This document shows positions 28,801 to 39,670 of a stretch of 64,000 nucleotides of DNA, one piece after another (positions within the stretch are counted from its first letter, which is position 1; each line of letters begins with the position of its first letter). Position numbers and translations under genes: made by a program. The stretch spans positions 39,713,192 through 39,777,191 of the forward strand of contig CM055099.1 in the NCBI GenBank assembly GCA_029204225.1, given 5' to 3'. Source of the DNA: Diphasiastrum complanatum. Lineage: Eukaryota > Streptophyta > Lycopodiopsida > Lycopodiales > Lycopodiaceae. The notes below the pieces were generated by a model. That model was given only the letters and a program-made list of their open reading frames with translations, did not search any database and was not told where the DNA came from.

Positions 28801-29693
28801 GACTGATCCTTCTCCATCACATGCAACAGAATCTTCTTCAATCTCTTTGGAGAGATTTGCTTGAGTTGATTTTTCTTCTTAAAGCAATTAGAGACATAAT
28901 GCCCCTTCTTGCCACAAGAGAAACACTTCACTTTCTTCTTCTTGGTCTTTGAAGTAGAAGGATGAAATGTATCATCCTCTTCACCATCTTTGTCTCGATC
29001 TTTGGCTTTGTCTTTGTTGGATGCTTGAGAGAACTGGTTCTTACTCCTTTCTTTATGCTTGTCCTTGACAAAGAGGGCTTTGTCACTTCCACCATTCTCG
29101 AGTTTGTTCATTTTGGACAATTTATAGCTTTGCCTAGTTTCTTCAGAAATAAGAATACCTTGGAGAGTTTCTAGATTAGGCAACTCCTCCTTAATGGCAA
29201 AAGACGGAATAAGATTATCATAGTCATCTTTCAAGCCATTTAAAATGACTTGAACTAGCTCATTTTGGTTAATAGTAACACCAACACAGGAAAGCTCTCT
29301 ATGTAAATCTTTAACTCTCAGAACATAGTTTGATGCACTCTCTTCACTTCTTTGGAAACTTTGGAAAATTTGATTTCTAAGAGTGAATATTCTAGAAGTA
29401 TTCTTCGCCTCATAGATGGACTTAAGTGCATTCCAAGCATCTTTGGTTGTGGTGCAAGATCCTATCTCTCTCAAAATTCATTAGATACATTCATCTTAAT
29501 GAAATGTAGAGCCATTCTAGCTCTCTTCTACTTAGGAATTTCAGCCCATGCTTGAGGCTCCTCCTCAATACCAAGCACAATATCCATAACATCCTAGAGT
29601 ATCAAAATAGACTCCATTCTGAACTTCCAAACTGGGTAATTAGAAGTATTTAGTCTTTCATTTGCTTCTAGAAGATATCCTCCCAGAGGTGCC
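28746..29693 (-). pseudogene. Copia A1: gag
   Basis: The coding start is taken at ATG 29693 (MAPLGGYLLEANERLNTSNY), because it lies between the PBS and the conserved gag domain. Two in-frame stops follow in the first 60 codons, and further stops and a shift occur near 29475. From 29474 down the frame is open: DAWNALKSIYEAKNTSRIF, NYVLRVKDLHRELSCVG, GLKDDYDNLIPSFA, a charged region, and the intact knuckle CFSCGKKGHYVSNC. It then shifts into the protease frame. Gag would form the particle that packages element RNA. Confidence 0.88.
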
Positions 29694-30437
29694 ATTTAGA
29701 TGAAGACTTCTTAGTTAATGGACTGCAATATGTTTGAGCTTGTTCCAATCAGAATTAAAGTTGTTGCTCTCTTTCACTATAGGTATTTTCAAGGATGTTC
29801 TACCTTCCTATGTGAAACACTTGCAACTGTATTTTGAGATGGATCTCAAATATACCACAAGACAAGATTATCTAGATCAGACACTTTGGCAAGTTTAAAT
29901 CCTACTTTTGGCACGTGTGAAATGCTTCAAAATAAAATACTATTGACACTCAGAAGGCTCAAAGGGTATTCAATTACTTCAAACTTAGTCTTGATCTTCA
30001 ATTTCTTGTGTAGGATGCTCAAAACAATGGATTCAGAACAAAGCAAGGTTGAATCAAATCAAAATGCTGTCACTCGGATTTTGGACATATCTCTATCCTC
30101 TTTAAGAGCTTATAACTCTTGATAGACACATCAGATTGATTTGGTTTCAATTTCTATGGAATGTACACATCATAAGCTTTCCATCAAGCTATAATGCCAC
30201 TATATTTGGATCTATAAGCAAGGAGATAGAAAGGACTGAAAATCTCTGATTTTCACACGTGCGGAATTCCAAAATTCTGTACTACCACTTTTCAGCTCTG
30301 AAAATTCAGTTCCAATCTGATTTGATCCAAATACACTTCAGAGAAAGATGAAAAAAAAGTGTAAAACTGTTTTTTTGTTTGATTTAACTCTCAATTTTTT
30401 GTACAATCAGAGATGTTAGCATGCAAAGCTCAATTTG

Positions 30438-30466
30438 GCTCTGATACCATGACAATATTTCCAGAA
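30438..30466 (-). other. Copia A1: PBS and the last bases of its 5' LTR
   Basis: On the reverse strand an LTR end CTGGAAATATTGTCA (30450-30464) is followed immediately by TGGTATCAGAGC (30438-30449). The A2 LTR ends in nearly the same text (CTAGAAATTTTGTCA, ending 54778), which fixes the LTR terminus. Beyond about 30466 the similarity to the A LTR stops, so only about 15-17 bp of the 5' LTR remain. The leader 29694-30437 is non-coding. Confidence 0.85.
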
Positions 30467-30553
30467 GGACTTGTTTATGAAGCATAGGACTTCTGTTGGA
30501 GTGTTATCAAAGTCCATGTTAAAACGAGTTGAAGAGAGAGTGTGATAGATTTT
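30467..30553. other. Short unassigned segment between A1 and B1
   Basis: 87 bp that match neither the A nor the B LTR. It separates the truncated A1 5' LTR from the outer end of the B1 LTR. Confidence 0.4.
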
Positions 30554-31224
30554 TGTAGAAAAAATATTAAGAATTCTTTCTCAGAGAACATGATGAAAGT
30601 TTGAATAAATCAAACTAATATCAGTGTCTTCAATCGGGTCTGTCTCTGGTCTGTGTACTAATAGAACAATTTTAACCTTGATTGAATAAAGCATGCGAAA
30701 TTAAGAGATATATTGCGTGAGTGTGATAGATAATTTTAGATAATCACAATAATTGATAAAAATCATCTGTTGAGAAACTTTGATAAAAAATGAATTTTTA
30801 TAATTCTGATTCTGAATCATCAATATACATCTCTTGCTGCCTTGTTTTTCTGTTGTGTTTCTTTTGTTGTTACAACGAGTAGTGCACATGTATTTATATT
30901 GTTGCAGGATAGGTCTTTTGGCCTTTTACTTTTGTAATAATAGATCTAACCGTTAAGATGGCTGATATTCAAAAAATGTTATGTTTCTAGACTCGAATGA
31001 TTTTCCTTCGCGACAGTTTCACGAGTTTGAATAAGGATAAAAAATATTTTGTGACAAGATAATGCTCGTGAATCTTTCGAGTTTCAACAAGAACTTGTTC
31101 GCGAATCTTTCGAATTTCAACAAGAATATAAATGTTTTAAGTTCAAGTTCGTTTCTCAGCCTTTGTCATTTAAATTATGCACTTTTTTAGTAGAACCAAA
31201 ATCTATCTGTTGAGGTGTTCTACA
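30554..31224 (-). repeat. 3' LTR of copia B1
   Basis: On the reverse strand it starts TGTAGAACA at 31224, after a GAGAGAG purine run, and ends TTTTTTCTACA at 30554. It aligns by eye with the forward B2 LTRs, including the TATAAATACATGTGCA promoter block and the terminal TTTATTCAAACTTTCA region. It is shorter (671 bp against 956 bp) because it lacks most of the GTCGCGAACAATTCGC repeats of B2. Confidence 0.85.
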
Positions 31225-31245
31225 GCTCTCTCTCAAAGTGGGCAG

Positions 31246-31850
31246 TTAGATTAACCCCAATTTTCTTCGCTGCTTCTCAAACAAAGCTTTACTGAGTGGC
31301 TTTGTAAAGATATCGGCTGTCATTTCCTCTGTAGGTATGAAGAATGTCTTCAATATCTTCTTTTCGACTAAGTCCCAAATAACATGATACTTGATAGCTA
31401 TATGCTTCATTTTCGAATGAAACACATGATCTTTCGTAAGATATATTGCTGAAGTATTATCCATTAGCAAGAGATGAGGTTCAAAAATAGTTTCATCACA
31501 TCCCTCCAACATTTGTTTGATCCATATCAGCTCGTTTGCCATCTAAGCTGCTGCTACATATTCGGCCTCACACGAAGATTGAGCTATTGTTGTTTGTTTC
31601 TTGCTTATCCAAAGTATGGCTGCGCCAAATGCTAGAGTACAACCTCCTGAAATACTTTTGCTATCATCCTTCATGGATGCCTAGCTTACGTCACTGTAAG
31701 ATTTGATTCGAAATTCAGCTTCTTTCGAATAACACAGTCCATAGTCTTTTGTTTTCTGGAGATATTGTACTACTCTTTTTGCTAACTTCCAATGCAACGA
31801 TCCTAGGTTTTGATTAAACTGGCTCAGCCTGTATACTGCAAATGCTATAT
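31246..31850 (-). pseudogene. Copia B1: end of RT and RNase H
   Basis: On the reverse strand homology begins at DIAFAVYRLSQFN, exactly at the edge of the B2 LTR (31852), continues with RNase H (ESYSDVS-like block, stop near 31681), and ends with MANELIWIKQMLEGCDE, YHVIWDLVEKKILK and ADIFTKPLSKALFEKQ. It is the downstream half of the element whose upstream RT piece is at 37965-38345. B2 lies between them. Confidence 0.88.
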
Positions 31851-31851
31851 C

Positions 31852-32807
31852 TATAGAACAACTGATCAGACATATCTTGATTCTATCAACAAAGCGCACA
31901 GTTTACTTGACAAAGGATGAGAAACAAACACGAACTCGAAACATTTCTATTCATGATCAATCTCGAAGGATTTGTGAATTTTGTCTTGCAGTCAACTCGA
32001 AAGATTCACAAAACAGTTACTTGTAAAAGCTCGTGGCTTTCTTGTTGAAGCTCGGAAGATTCACAAACATAATCTTGTCGCAAAATATTATGTTTCTTGT
32101 TCAAATGTCAGATGTTGCGAAATTGTCGCGAACAATTCGCAAAATCTTCTAGATTGTTCTTCAAGCTCACCTGTTGCAAAACTGTCGTGAACAGTTCGTG
32201 AAATATTTTAGATTTCTTCTTCAAGCTCAAAGTTGTCATCTGTCGCAAACAATTCTTGAAAGACGAAAATGTCGCAAAGAGACAAGTGTCGCGAACAATT
32301 CGCGAAACATGAAGCTAAGATGAAGAGATGGACTGTCACGAATAATTTGCAAACAAAATTTATTCGACCCTAGAAACAGAACGTCTATTTGAATATCAAC
32401 CATCGTAAATGGTTAGATATCTACTGTTACAAAAATAAAAGGTCAAAAGACCTGTAACTAAAAGGCCAGAAGACCTGTCCTGTAGCAATATAAATACATG
32501 TGCAATACTCGTTGTAACTAACTCAATCAGAGACACAATAGCAAAATAAGACAACAAGAGACGTATATTGATGATTCAGATTCAGATTATAAAAATTCAT
32601 TTTTGATCAATAGTTTCTTATTGTCTAAAATTGTTTTTTAAGTTGTCTCTTACTTCCGCATATTATTTTCGCACACATATTGAATTAAGGCAAACACTGT
32701 TCTATTAGTACATTGATCAGAAACAGACCCAATTGAAGACACTTATATTAGTTTGATTTATTCAAACTTTCAACGTGTTCTCTGTGGAAGAAATATACTA
32801 CTTTTCA
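31852..32807 (+). repeat. 5' LTR of copia B2
   Basis: Starts TATAGAACAA (canonical TG changed to TA; the 3' copy has TGTAGAACAA) and ends ACTTTTCA at 32806-32807. U3 contains five to six copies of a GTCGCGAACAATTCGCGAAA-type dyad (about 32120-32360). A TATAAATAC lies at 32489-32497. Confidence 0.88.
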
Positions 32808-32812
32808 TATAG

Positions 32813-32824
32813 TAGTATCAGAGC
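32813..32824 (+). other. B2 primer-binding site, one mismatch
   Basis: TAGTATCAGAGC differs from the tRNA-iMet PBS TGGTATCAGAGC at one base and lies 5 bp after the LTR end. Confidence 0.75.
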
Positions 32825-32959
32825 TTACAAAATTAAATCCGATACAGTGATGTCAGAGTATAGAGGATCAAAGCTGATACAATGATATCAAAATGAATCA
32901 GAGTCGATACAGTGGTATCTTCACACCCCTAGCATTCGTCATACATCCATCAACAAGCT

Positions 32960-33895
32960 GCTATTTGGAGTGATTCAGAAAATTAGATGATGTCATCCAT
33001 CATCAATATATTCAAGCTAAGATCACTACGATCTTGGACCCAGAAGGTTCAAATTACTTGATTTGGAAATTAAAGACTTCACTCTTGTTGAAGGGCGAAG
33101 GTCTATGGCAATGGGTAGAACCAATAGAGGAGAAGCCAGTAGCTACTCCTGGCAAAGAACTTTAGGAATGGAGTTTAAAAAATGACAAATCTATGCAATT
33201 ATTGCGTCTTCAGTGCATGACAATATAATGTTAGATCTTACATCAATTTTGAACGCAAAGGATTTATGGTGAGAATTGCAAACCAAGAATGAGACTCGAT
33301 CTCATAATCAAATCATGTTCTTGGAAGACCAATTAACTTACCTACAGTGGGACGACAAAGACCTGAATACATTCGTGCAAAAGGTAAAAAAAATATGTTT
33401 GTTTCCTTGCAAAATTCTGGTGCAGAAAATACAATTTCTAAGAAAAAACAGTTTAGTTATTTTCGTTGAGCCCTACCCAGGTCATTCCACACAACAAGAA
33501 CCTTATTGGTGAAAGATGCGACAATGACACTTCAAAAGGCAATAGACAGAGTTAAGGAGGAAGTAGAAGCTCGTGAACACTATGACAACAATGGTGATTT
33601 AGAAAATGCATTATTGACTCAGAAGAATAAATCTTCTAAGAAGTCTAAGTTTAAGAGGGAGTCGTCTAAGAAGAATAAGTCTAAGACTAATGAACAACAA
33701 TCTGGAAAAGAACAAAAGAATTTTGGTGATAAGAAGATCTGCAACAGATGTAGAAAATTAGGTCACACAGAAGAGTGTTTTTCAAATCCAAACATTGAAT
33801 GCATTCATTGTCATAAATGGGGTCATGCAGCAGTAGACTGTTATCAGAATCTCAGAAAAGAATCGAAGCGAACCTTTAGATTCAAACTATGTTGA
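32960..33895 (+). pseudogene. Copia B2: gag with two zinc knuckles
   Basis: Near 33010 the forward strand encodes AKITTILDPEGSNYLIWKLK and GEGLWQWVEPIEEK, the typical copia gag start; the frame is then broken around 33160-33270. Open blocks at 33276-33512 and 33506-33895 continue gag. The C-terminus is Lys/Ser-rich with two knuckles, CNRCRKLGHTEEC (CX2CX4HX3C, one residue short) and CIHCHKWGHAAVDC (canonical CX2CX4HX4C). Two knuckles in copia gag are less usual than one. At least two frame changes make it non-functional. Confidence 0.85.
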
Positions 33896-33974
33896 AGATG
33901 AAGCAAAATGCTCCAGAGCAGCAGAAGACAGAGCAACAAGAAACTCAACAGTCTATCTTGGTGTTGATCTATGA

Positions 33975-34682
33975 TGTTCATCTAATTCAATTCAAGAAGT
34001 AGTACTTGATTTAGGAGCCACCTCACATTTTATTTCTTCGAAACAAATTTTGTCTGAGTACAAGAAGACGAACTATTCGAGATTCATTATACTTGGAGAC
34101 GGTTCTAAGCACGTGGTTGATGGAAATGGTCTATTATGGTTGGACACGAATCAGGGTGACAAGAAACTGGAGAAAGTTCTCTATGTCCCTACTCTTGATA
34201 AAGATCTTCTATCGATAGCTAAGATAGTCGATACAGGCATGTCAGTAACCTTCATGAAGAACTCTTGTAAACTGTTCGAGAAAGATTATGATAACCTAGT
34301 TGCTAAAGGCAACAGAGAAGGAAATTTATATCACCTGAACATTCGAACAAGAATCGAACAAGTCAATCAAACTCAAGAATCGACAGACGTACTGTGGCAC
34401 AAGAGACTATGTCACATGAACATGGAGGCCTTGTACCAAGCCAACAAAAGTCAAAGAATTCAAGGAGTCGAAATCAAAAGTAGAAATATTCAAACTACCT
34501 ACGAATCTTGTCTTAAAGGCAAGATGACTAGAATACCTTTCAGTAAGGATGTTTATAAAGCAACTAAGGTACTTGAAATTGTGCATTCAGATATTTGTTT
34601 ACCATTTGGAGTATTGTCGTTGGGTGATGCAAAGTACTTCATAACGTTTATTGATGACTTCAGCAAGTTTGTTGTGGTATAG
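33975..34682 (+). pseudogene. Copia B2: protease and GAG-pre-integrase
   Basis: The protease site reads VVLDLGATSHFISS, so the Ser of D-S-G-A is Leu. ILGDGSKHVVDGNG and VLYVPTLDKDLLSIAKI follow as in other copia proteases. GAG-pre-integrase has LWHKRLCHMNMEAL and CLKGKMTRIPF, then VHSDICLPFG with the first integrase Asp, and ITFIDDFSKFVVV up to TAG at 34680-34682. The Leu substitution and the stop make it inactive. Confidence 0.88.
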
Positions 34683-35527
34683 TTTATTCATACCAAATCT
34701 GAAGCTTTCAAGAAATTCATTGAGTATACGAATTGGACTGAGACGCAGACAGGCAATAAGCTAAAGCAGATTCACACAGATCATGGAGCTGAGTACATTT
34801 TCAATGAATTCAAAGCTTACTGTACTGATCAAGGTATTATGCATATAAAGACTGCATCTTACACACCTCAGCACAATGGAATAGCTGAACGAATGAATCG
34901 TACACTTATGGAAGCTGCAAAGTGTATGATGGCTCATGCGAAAGCACCAAAACAGTTGTGGACAAAAGCAGTGGCTACATCAAATTATCTTCAGAATTGT
35001 ATTTAGAAATCTCAAATACCAGATAAAACTCCTCATGAGATATGGTGGAAGTCAAAGCCAAATCTTGCACATGCTCGACATTCGGATGCGCAGTGTATAT
35101 GCACATACCAGATAAGTTGAGAAAGAAACTTGATGAAAAGACAAAACAAGGTTTTCTGGTAGGATTCGAGTTACATTCGTCATATTATCGTGTCTATGTA
35201 CCAGAAACTGGCAAGATAAAAATTGTTCGAGATGTCAAATTTGATGAGACGAAATACATAGCAGGCAGTGATCTAGTCGGCTATGAAATTCTCAAAAACT
35301 ATTATGAGCTACCAATGACGACAGAAGAAAAACAAGCAGGAGATGAAAGAGAATTACCAGATTCAGAGGGAGGTCAAGATCGAGTGTCTAACAGACTCGA
35401 ATCGCCAGTTCGAATTCCAACAGAAAAGCTCAAATCAGAATTGAACTCGAAACCTGCAGAATCGAACTTGAAACCACTTGTGAGACGATCAAGTAGACAA
35501 CAAAAACCACCAGAAAGGTATGGTTAG
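34683..35527 (+). pseudogene. Copia B2: rest of integrase and linker
   Basis: After the TAG the same frame continues: HTDHGAEYIFNEF (second Asp) and HNGIAERMNRTLMEAAK (Glu), with further stops near 35005 and 35040. A shift puts the C-terminal part into the frame 35042-35527: YMHIPDKLRKKLDEKTKQGF, YYRVYVPETGKIKI, then an acidic linker ending RRSSRQQKPPERYG and a stop at 35525-35527. The catalytic residues are present but the frame is broken at four or more places. Confidence 0.87.
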
Positions 35528-35555
35528 GATGTTTTAAATACAACCATCGAATTTT

Positions 35556-36601
35556 GTGGTTTCTCTGACGAATCTCAAACATTCGAAGAAGTTGTTGATG
35601 GACCAGATAAAGATCGTTGGATTCAGGCAATGGAGGACCAAATGTCATCCATGTATAAGAACAATGTATGGACACTTGCACCTATACCTGATGGCAGAAA
35701 ACCAGTCAAATGGACACTTTCACCTATACCTAATGGCAGAAAACTAGTCAAATGCAAGTGGATCTACAAGATCAAAATAGGTCATGATGGAGAAAACATC
35801 AAATACAAAGCAAGGTTAGTTGCTAAAGGATTTTCACAGAAGTATGGGATCGACTACACTGATACTTTCTCATCAGTAGTCAAACATACATCAATTCACT
35901 TGTTATTTGTGTATGCAGTGGCTCATGATATGAAAATCTATATTGTAGATGAGAAAACTGCTTTCTTGCATGCAAAATTGGAGGAAGACTTATTCATGGA
36001 CCAACCACTTGGTTTTGTAAGCCAAGAATATCCAGAATACGGATGTCACATGAATAAAAGCATTTATGGTCTAAAACAAGCAGCGAGACAATGGCATAGA
36101 AAGAAGGATGAAGCACTATGTTCCTTAGGCTTCAAACTTCTATTTGTTGAGTCAAATGTCTATATGCATGTCCAAAATGAAATAATCATTCTAGTTGTCT
36201 AGGTTGATGACACACTTATCTTCTCAAAAAGAGATAAGTTAATTTCAGATGTCAAAAGAGACATTTTTGAAATATTTGAGATTGCTGACCTAGGAGAAGC
36301 TAAAATCTATCTAGGGTTATGAATTGTGAGAGACTTTGAAGGTGGTAAGTTGTATCTTCACCAACAAAAGTACACTCAAAAGATCATTGAAGACTTCAAC
36401 ATGCCCGAATGCAAAGGTGTGCATATTCCCATGATACCTAGAACAGTACTGAACAAGGTAGATTGTCCGCAGACTGTCCAGGAAGAGGAACGAATGGCCA
36501 AAACACCCTATCGTAGGCTAATTGGATCATTGTTATATCTAGCAGACAATACCAGACGTGATATAGCATTTGCAGTATACAGGCTGAGCCAATATAATTA
36601 G
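35556..36601 (+). pseudogene. Copia B2: reverse transcriptase, stop in the catalytic box
   Basis: RT runs through KCKWIYKIKIGHDGENIKY, KARLVAKGFSQKYGIDYTD, IVDEKTAFLHAKLEEDLFMD and SIYGLKQAARQWH. The catalytic YVDD box has TAG (36200-36202) in place of Tyr, leaving VDDTLIFS. Another stop near 36320 precedes the block GGKLYLHQQKYTQKIIEDF. A 42-bp tandem duplication at 35669-35710 and 35711-35752 repeats WTLAPIPDGRKPVK as WTLSPIPNGRKLVK. It stops after RLSQYN at 36599-36601. Inactive. Confidence 0.9.
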
Positions 36602-36613
36602 AACCCAAGATCG

Positions 36614-37144
36614 TTGCATTGGAAGTTGGCAAAGAGAGTACTACAATATCTCCAGGAAACGAAAGACTATGGACTGTGTTATTCGAAGGAAGCTGGATTT
36701 CACATCGAATCTTATAGTCACACAAACTGGACATCCATGAAGAATGATAGCAAAAGTATTTCAGGAGGTTGTACTCTAGCATCTGGCACAACCATACTCT
36801 GGACAAGCAAGAAGCAAACATTGGTAGCTCAATCTTTCTGTGAAGCAAAATATGTAGCAGCAGCCAAGATGGCAAACGAGCTGATATGGATTAAACAAAT
36901 ATTAGAAGGATTTGATGAATCTATTTCTGAACCTTATGTCTTGTTAATGGATAACACTTTAGCAATCTATCTTACAAAAGATCTTGTATTTCACTCAAAA
37001 ACAAAGCACATAGCTATCAAATATCATGTGATTTGGGACTTAGTCAAGAAGAAGATACTGAAGACAATCTTCATACCCACAGAGGAAATGACACATGATA
37101 TCTTTACGAAGCCACTTAGTAAAGTTTTTTTCGAGAAGCAGTGA
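36614..37144 (+). pseudogene. Copia B2: RNase H
   Basis: Open frame from HWKLAKRVLQYLQETKDYG through SISGGCTLASGTTILWTSKK, AQSFCEAKYVAAAKMANELI (the CEAEY motif reads CEAKY), LLMDNTLAIYLTKD and YHVIWDLVKKKILKTIF to DIFTKPLSKVFFEKQ. The stop at 37142-37144 falls slightly before the end of the domain in B1 (EKQRRKLGLI). The Glu to Lys change in CEAEY would affect an active-site region residue. It is followed by the purine tract GAGAGGGAG. Confidence 0.9.
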
Positions 37145-37186
37145 AGAAGATTGGGGTTAATCCAACTGCCCACTTTGAGAGGGAGT

Positions 37187-37964
37187 TGTAGAACAATTTA
37201 TCAGACAGATCTTGATTTTACTAATAAATCGCGTAGTTTACTTGACAAAGAATAAGAAATGAACATGAACTCGAAACATTTCTATTTGTGATCAACTTCG
37301 AAGGATTCACAAACTTTGTCTTGCAGTCAACTTGAAATATTCGCAAAACAATTACTTGTAAAAGCTCATGGCTTTTCTGTTGAAGCTCGAAATATTCGCG
37401 AACAGAATCTTGTTGTGAAATATTTTGTTTCTTGTTCAAACCTCGATGTCGCAAAATTGTTGCAAACAATTCGCAAAATCTTTTGAACTGTTCTTCAAGC
37501 CCACCTGTCGCGAACAGTTCGCAAAATATTCTAGATTTCTTCTCCAAACTCAAAGTTGTCATCTGTTGCGAACAATTTGTGAAAGACAAAAATGTCACGA
37601 ACAATTCGCTAAACATGAAGCTGAGATGAAGAGATGGACTGTCGCAAATAATTCGCAAACAGAATTTATTCGACCCTGGAAACAGAGCGTCTATATGAAT
37701 ATCAACCATCGTAAACGGTTAGATATCTACTGTTACAGAAATAAAAGGTCAAAAGATCTGTAAATAAAAGGCCAAAAGACTTGTCCTGTAGCAATATAAA
37801 TACATGTGCACTACTCATTGTAACTAACTCAATCAGAGACACAACATCAAGATAAGACAACAAGAGATGTATATTGATGAGTCAGATTCAGAGTTATAAA
37901 AATTCGTTTTTGATCAATAGTTTCTTATTGTCTAAAATTGTCTTAAGTTGTCTCTTACTTACGC
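37187..37964 (+). repeat. 3' LTR of copia B2, right end deleted
   Basis: Begins TGTAGAACAATTTATCAG directly after CTTTGAGAGGGAGT. It matches the 5' LTR up to CTTACTTACGCA, then breaks off into reverse-strand B1 RT. The 5' LTR continues for a further 140-150 bp. It has the same TATAAATAC promoter block (near 37795) and the same U3 dyad repeats (about 37440-37660). Confidence 0.88.
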
Positions 37965-38345
37965 AAGAAAGCAGTTTTCTCATCCACAATATGAATTTTG
38001 AGATCATGAGCCACTGCATAAGCAAATAACAAATGAATTGAAGTGTGTTTGACTACCGGTGAGAAAGTATCAGTGTAGTCGATCCCATATTTCTGTGAAA
38101 ATCCTTCCACAACCAGCCTTGTTTTGTCTCTGATGTTATCTCCATCAAGACCTATTTTGATCTTGTAGATCCACTTGCATTTGACTAGTTTTCTTCCATC
38201 AAGTATAGGTGCAAGTGTCCACACATTTCTCTTATACATGGATGACATTTCATCCTCTATTGATTGAATCCAATGATCTCTATTTGGTCCATCAATAGCT
38301 TCTTCGAATGTTTGAGTTTCGTCTAGTTTAGTTATCGAATTTAGT
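37965..38345 (-). pseudogene. Copia B1: N-terminal RT piece
   Basis: On the reverse strand EEAIDGPNRDHWIQSIEDEM leads into MSSMYKRNVWTLAPILDGRK, then KCKWIYKIKIGLDGDNI and HDLKIHIVDEKTAFL. It stops exactly at the truncated B2 LTR. It lacks the 42-bp duplication found in B2 RT. The upstream parts of B1 (gag to IN) are not visible to the right of 38345. Confidence 0.88.
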
Positions 38346-39670
38346 CATATTATTGTATCCTTGTGAATCATTGGCCACCAACATCCAAACTGGAGGATCT
38401 TACGAACTATAATGTCTGATTGGATTCTACAAGTCGGTGGTGGACGTAGTTGTCAAAGTCCAGGAAGCCATGACTTAAGCTCAACAATAGCTCGCCCCAC
38501 TCCAGGCCCAACTCCAAGTAGTTGAAACTGAAAATTCATGACTGGTAGCGGAGGTCAATGCCTTGCAACAAGAATGCATAGAATGGTGGATGTAGATAGT
38601 GCCCACTACACAGGCGATTTTGGGCTCACTAGGTGCAACTTTTTAAGAGAACGTTGATGGATTATCAACTGGCGGCAAGGCTCACAAAAGAGCTATATAA
38701 AGCCAAAGTCGTGTTGCCAGAATTGTAGAAGCAGACCGTGCAATAGCAAGCATCCCAAGTGTAATTGCACCACTACCGGCCAATTTGACACTGCACAAGC
38801 CGATCAAGTCAAGACCAAGTGTTGTACCAAAGCACCGCACCATCCATGGAGGATAACCAGCCTCTTCACACAAAGCTCTCGCTCCATTTAAGCCTCTAGA
38901 GCCTTAAGAAAACCCAAGAGCATGAAGGAAGAAATCAATGAATTTTTGTGTAAATATCCATACAAATCCTCATGCGGCGGGTGGCAATTCTCATTTACTC
39001 GTATAGAAATAAAAGAAAAAGAGATTTCTTGCATCCCGACGCTAGAAACACAACGCATGACGACAATACATTTTGGAACAAACACCTTTGACCATCAGCG
39101 CGTATGTGGCCAGCCCGAGATCATTGCAAATAATTCCCCACTATGTCCCCATTCCATGACATAAAAATTGGGCACAACGTGGAACCCCTTTGGACTAGAT
39201 CACCATCAAAATCATCAACTAGCCAAAGATTCATTTTGAGTATGGATGGGGCATGAATGTAGATGCCGAAAGGGCTCTTGTCCAATTTTCGCAACAATAT
39301 CTCAAATGCCCAGATCTAGTAGTTCATGTGGCAGCATAATTTGCTTGTGATATGAAATTTTTTATGAAGGTCCTCACCAAATGGGACGATTTTTTGCCCC
39401 CCCATATTTTTTTTCCTAATGAAGCCCTATTGTTGGACAACATTGAAGACCAGCTTCTAGTGACCTGGTTGTATTATAGAGCGGCAATGCTCGGCCCACC
39501 ATGGCCCAATAAGTTCCAAATATGGATTGTCCAATTTTGGTTGGAGGGCGTTCATAAAGTTTTATTCCTACCTGCGGACGAGCGACTACTACCAACTCAA
39601 ACTCATGGAACAAGTCACTATTTACTTAATAAAGCGGCGTCGCAAGTTTCGGGAACCTTTATCTCTTCAT
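38346..39670 (+). pseudogene. Unrecognised degenerate coding relic with a coiled coil
   Basis: Two stretches keep coding character on the forward strand. From about 38438 a heptad-like Leu/Val/Gln-rich segment is readable through stops (LQAQLQVVETEN, LVAEVNALQQEC). From about 39200 to 39672 one frame with two stops reads NVDAERALVQFSQQYLKCPD, then MKFFMKVLTKWDDFLPPHIF, ATWLYYRAAMLGPPW-like text (actual start VTWLYYRAAMLGPPW) and FWLEGVHKVLFLPADERL. I do not recognise the family. It could be a gag or an accessory frame of an LTR element, since it is bordered on both sides by such elements, but no diagnostic motif supports that. Confidence 0.4.

Larger units (their letters stand above)
31852..37964 (+). 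mobile_element. Copia element B2, nested in B1 in opposite orientation
   Basis: LTR (31852-32807), PBS, gag, PR, IN, RT, RH, purine tract, LTR (37187-37964, truncated), all forward. It sits inside a reverse-strand relative (B1). The left LTR abuts the B1 RT at DIAFAVYR; the right LTR has lost about 140-150 bp and abuts B1 RT at DEKTAFL. About 200 codons of B1 RT between those points are absent. Therefore no target-site duplication remains. Both LTRs differ mainly by transitions and look old. Confidence 0.88.

Noticed and set aside
38346-39670. Possible endogenous pararetrovirus (caulimovirid) fragment
   Set aside because: No movement-protein, coat or caulimovirid RT motif is visible; all RTs in the window are copia or gypsy type.
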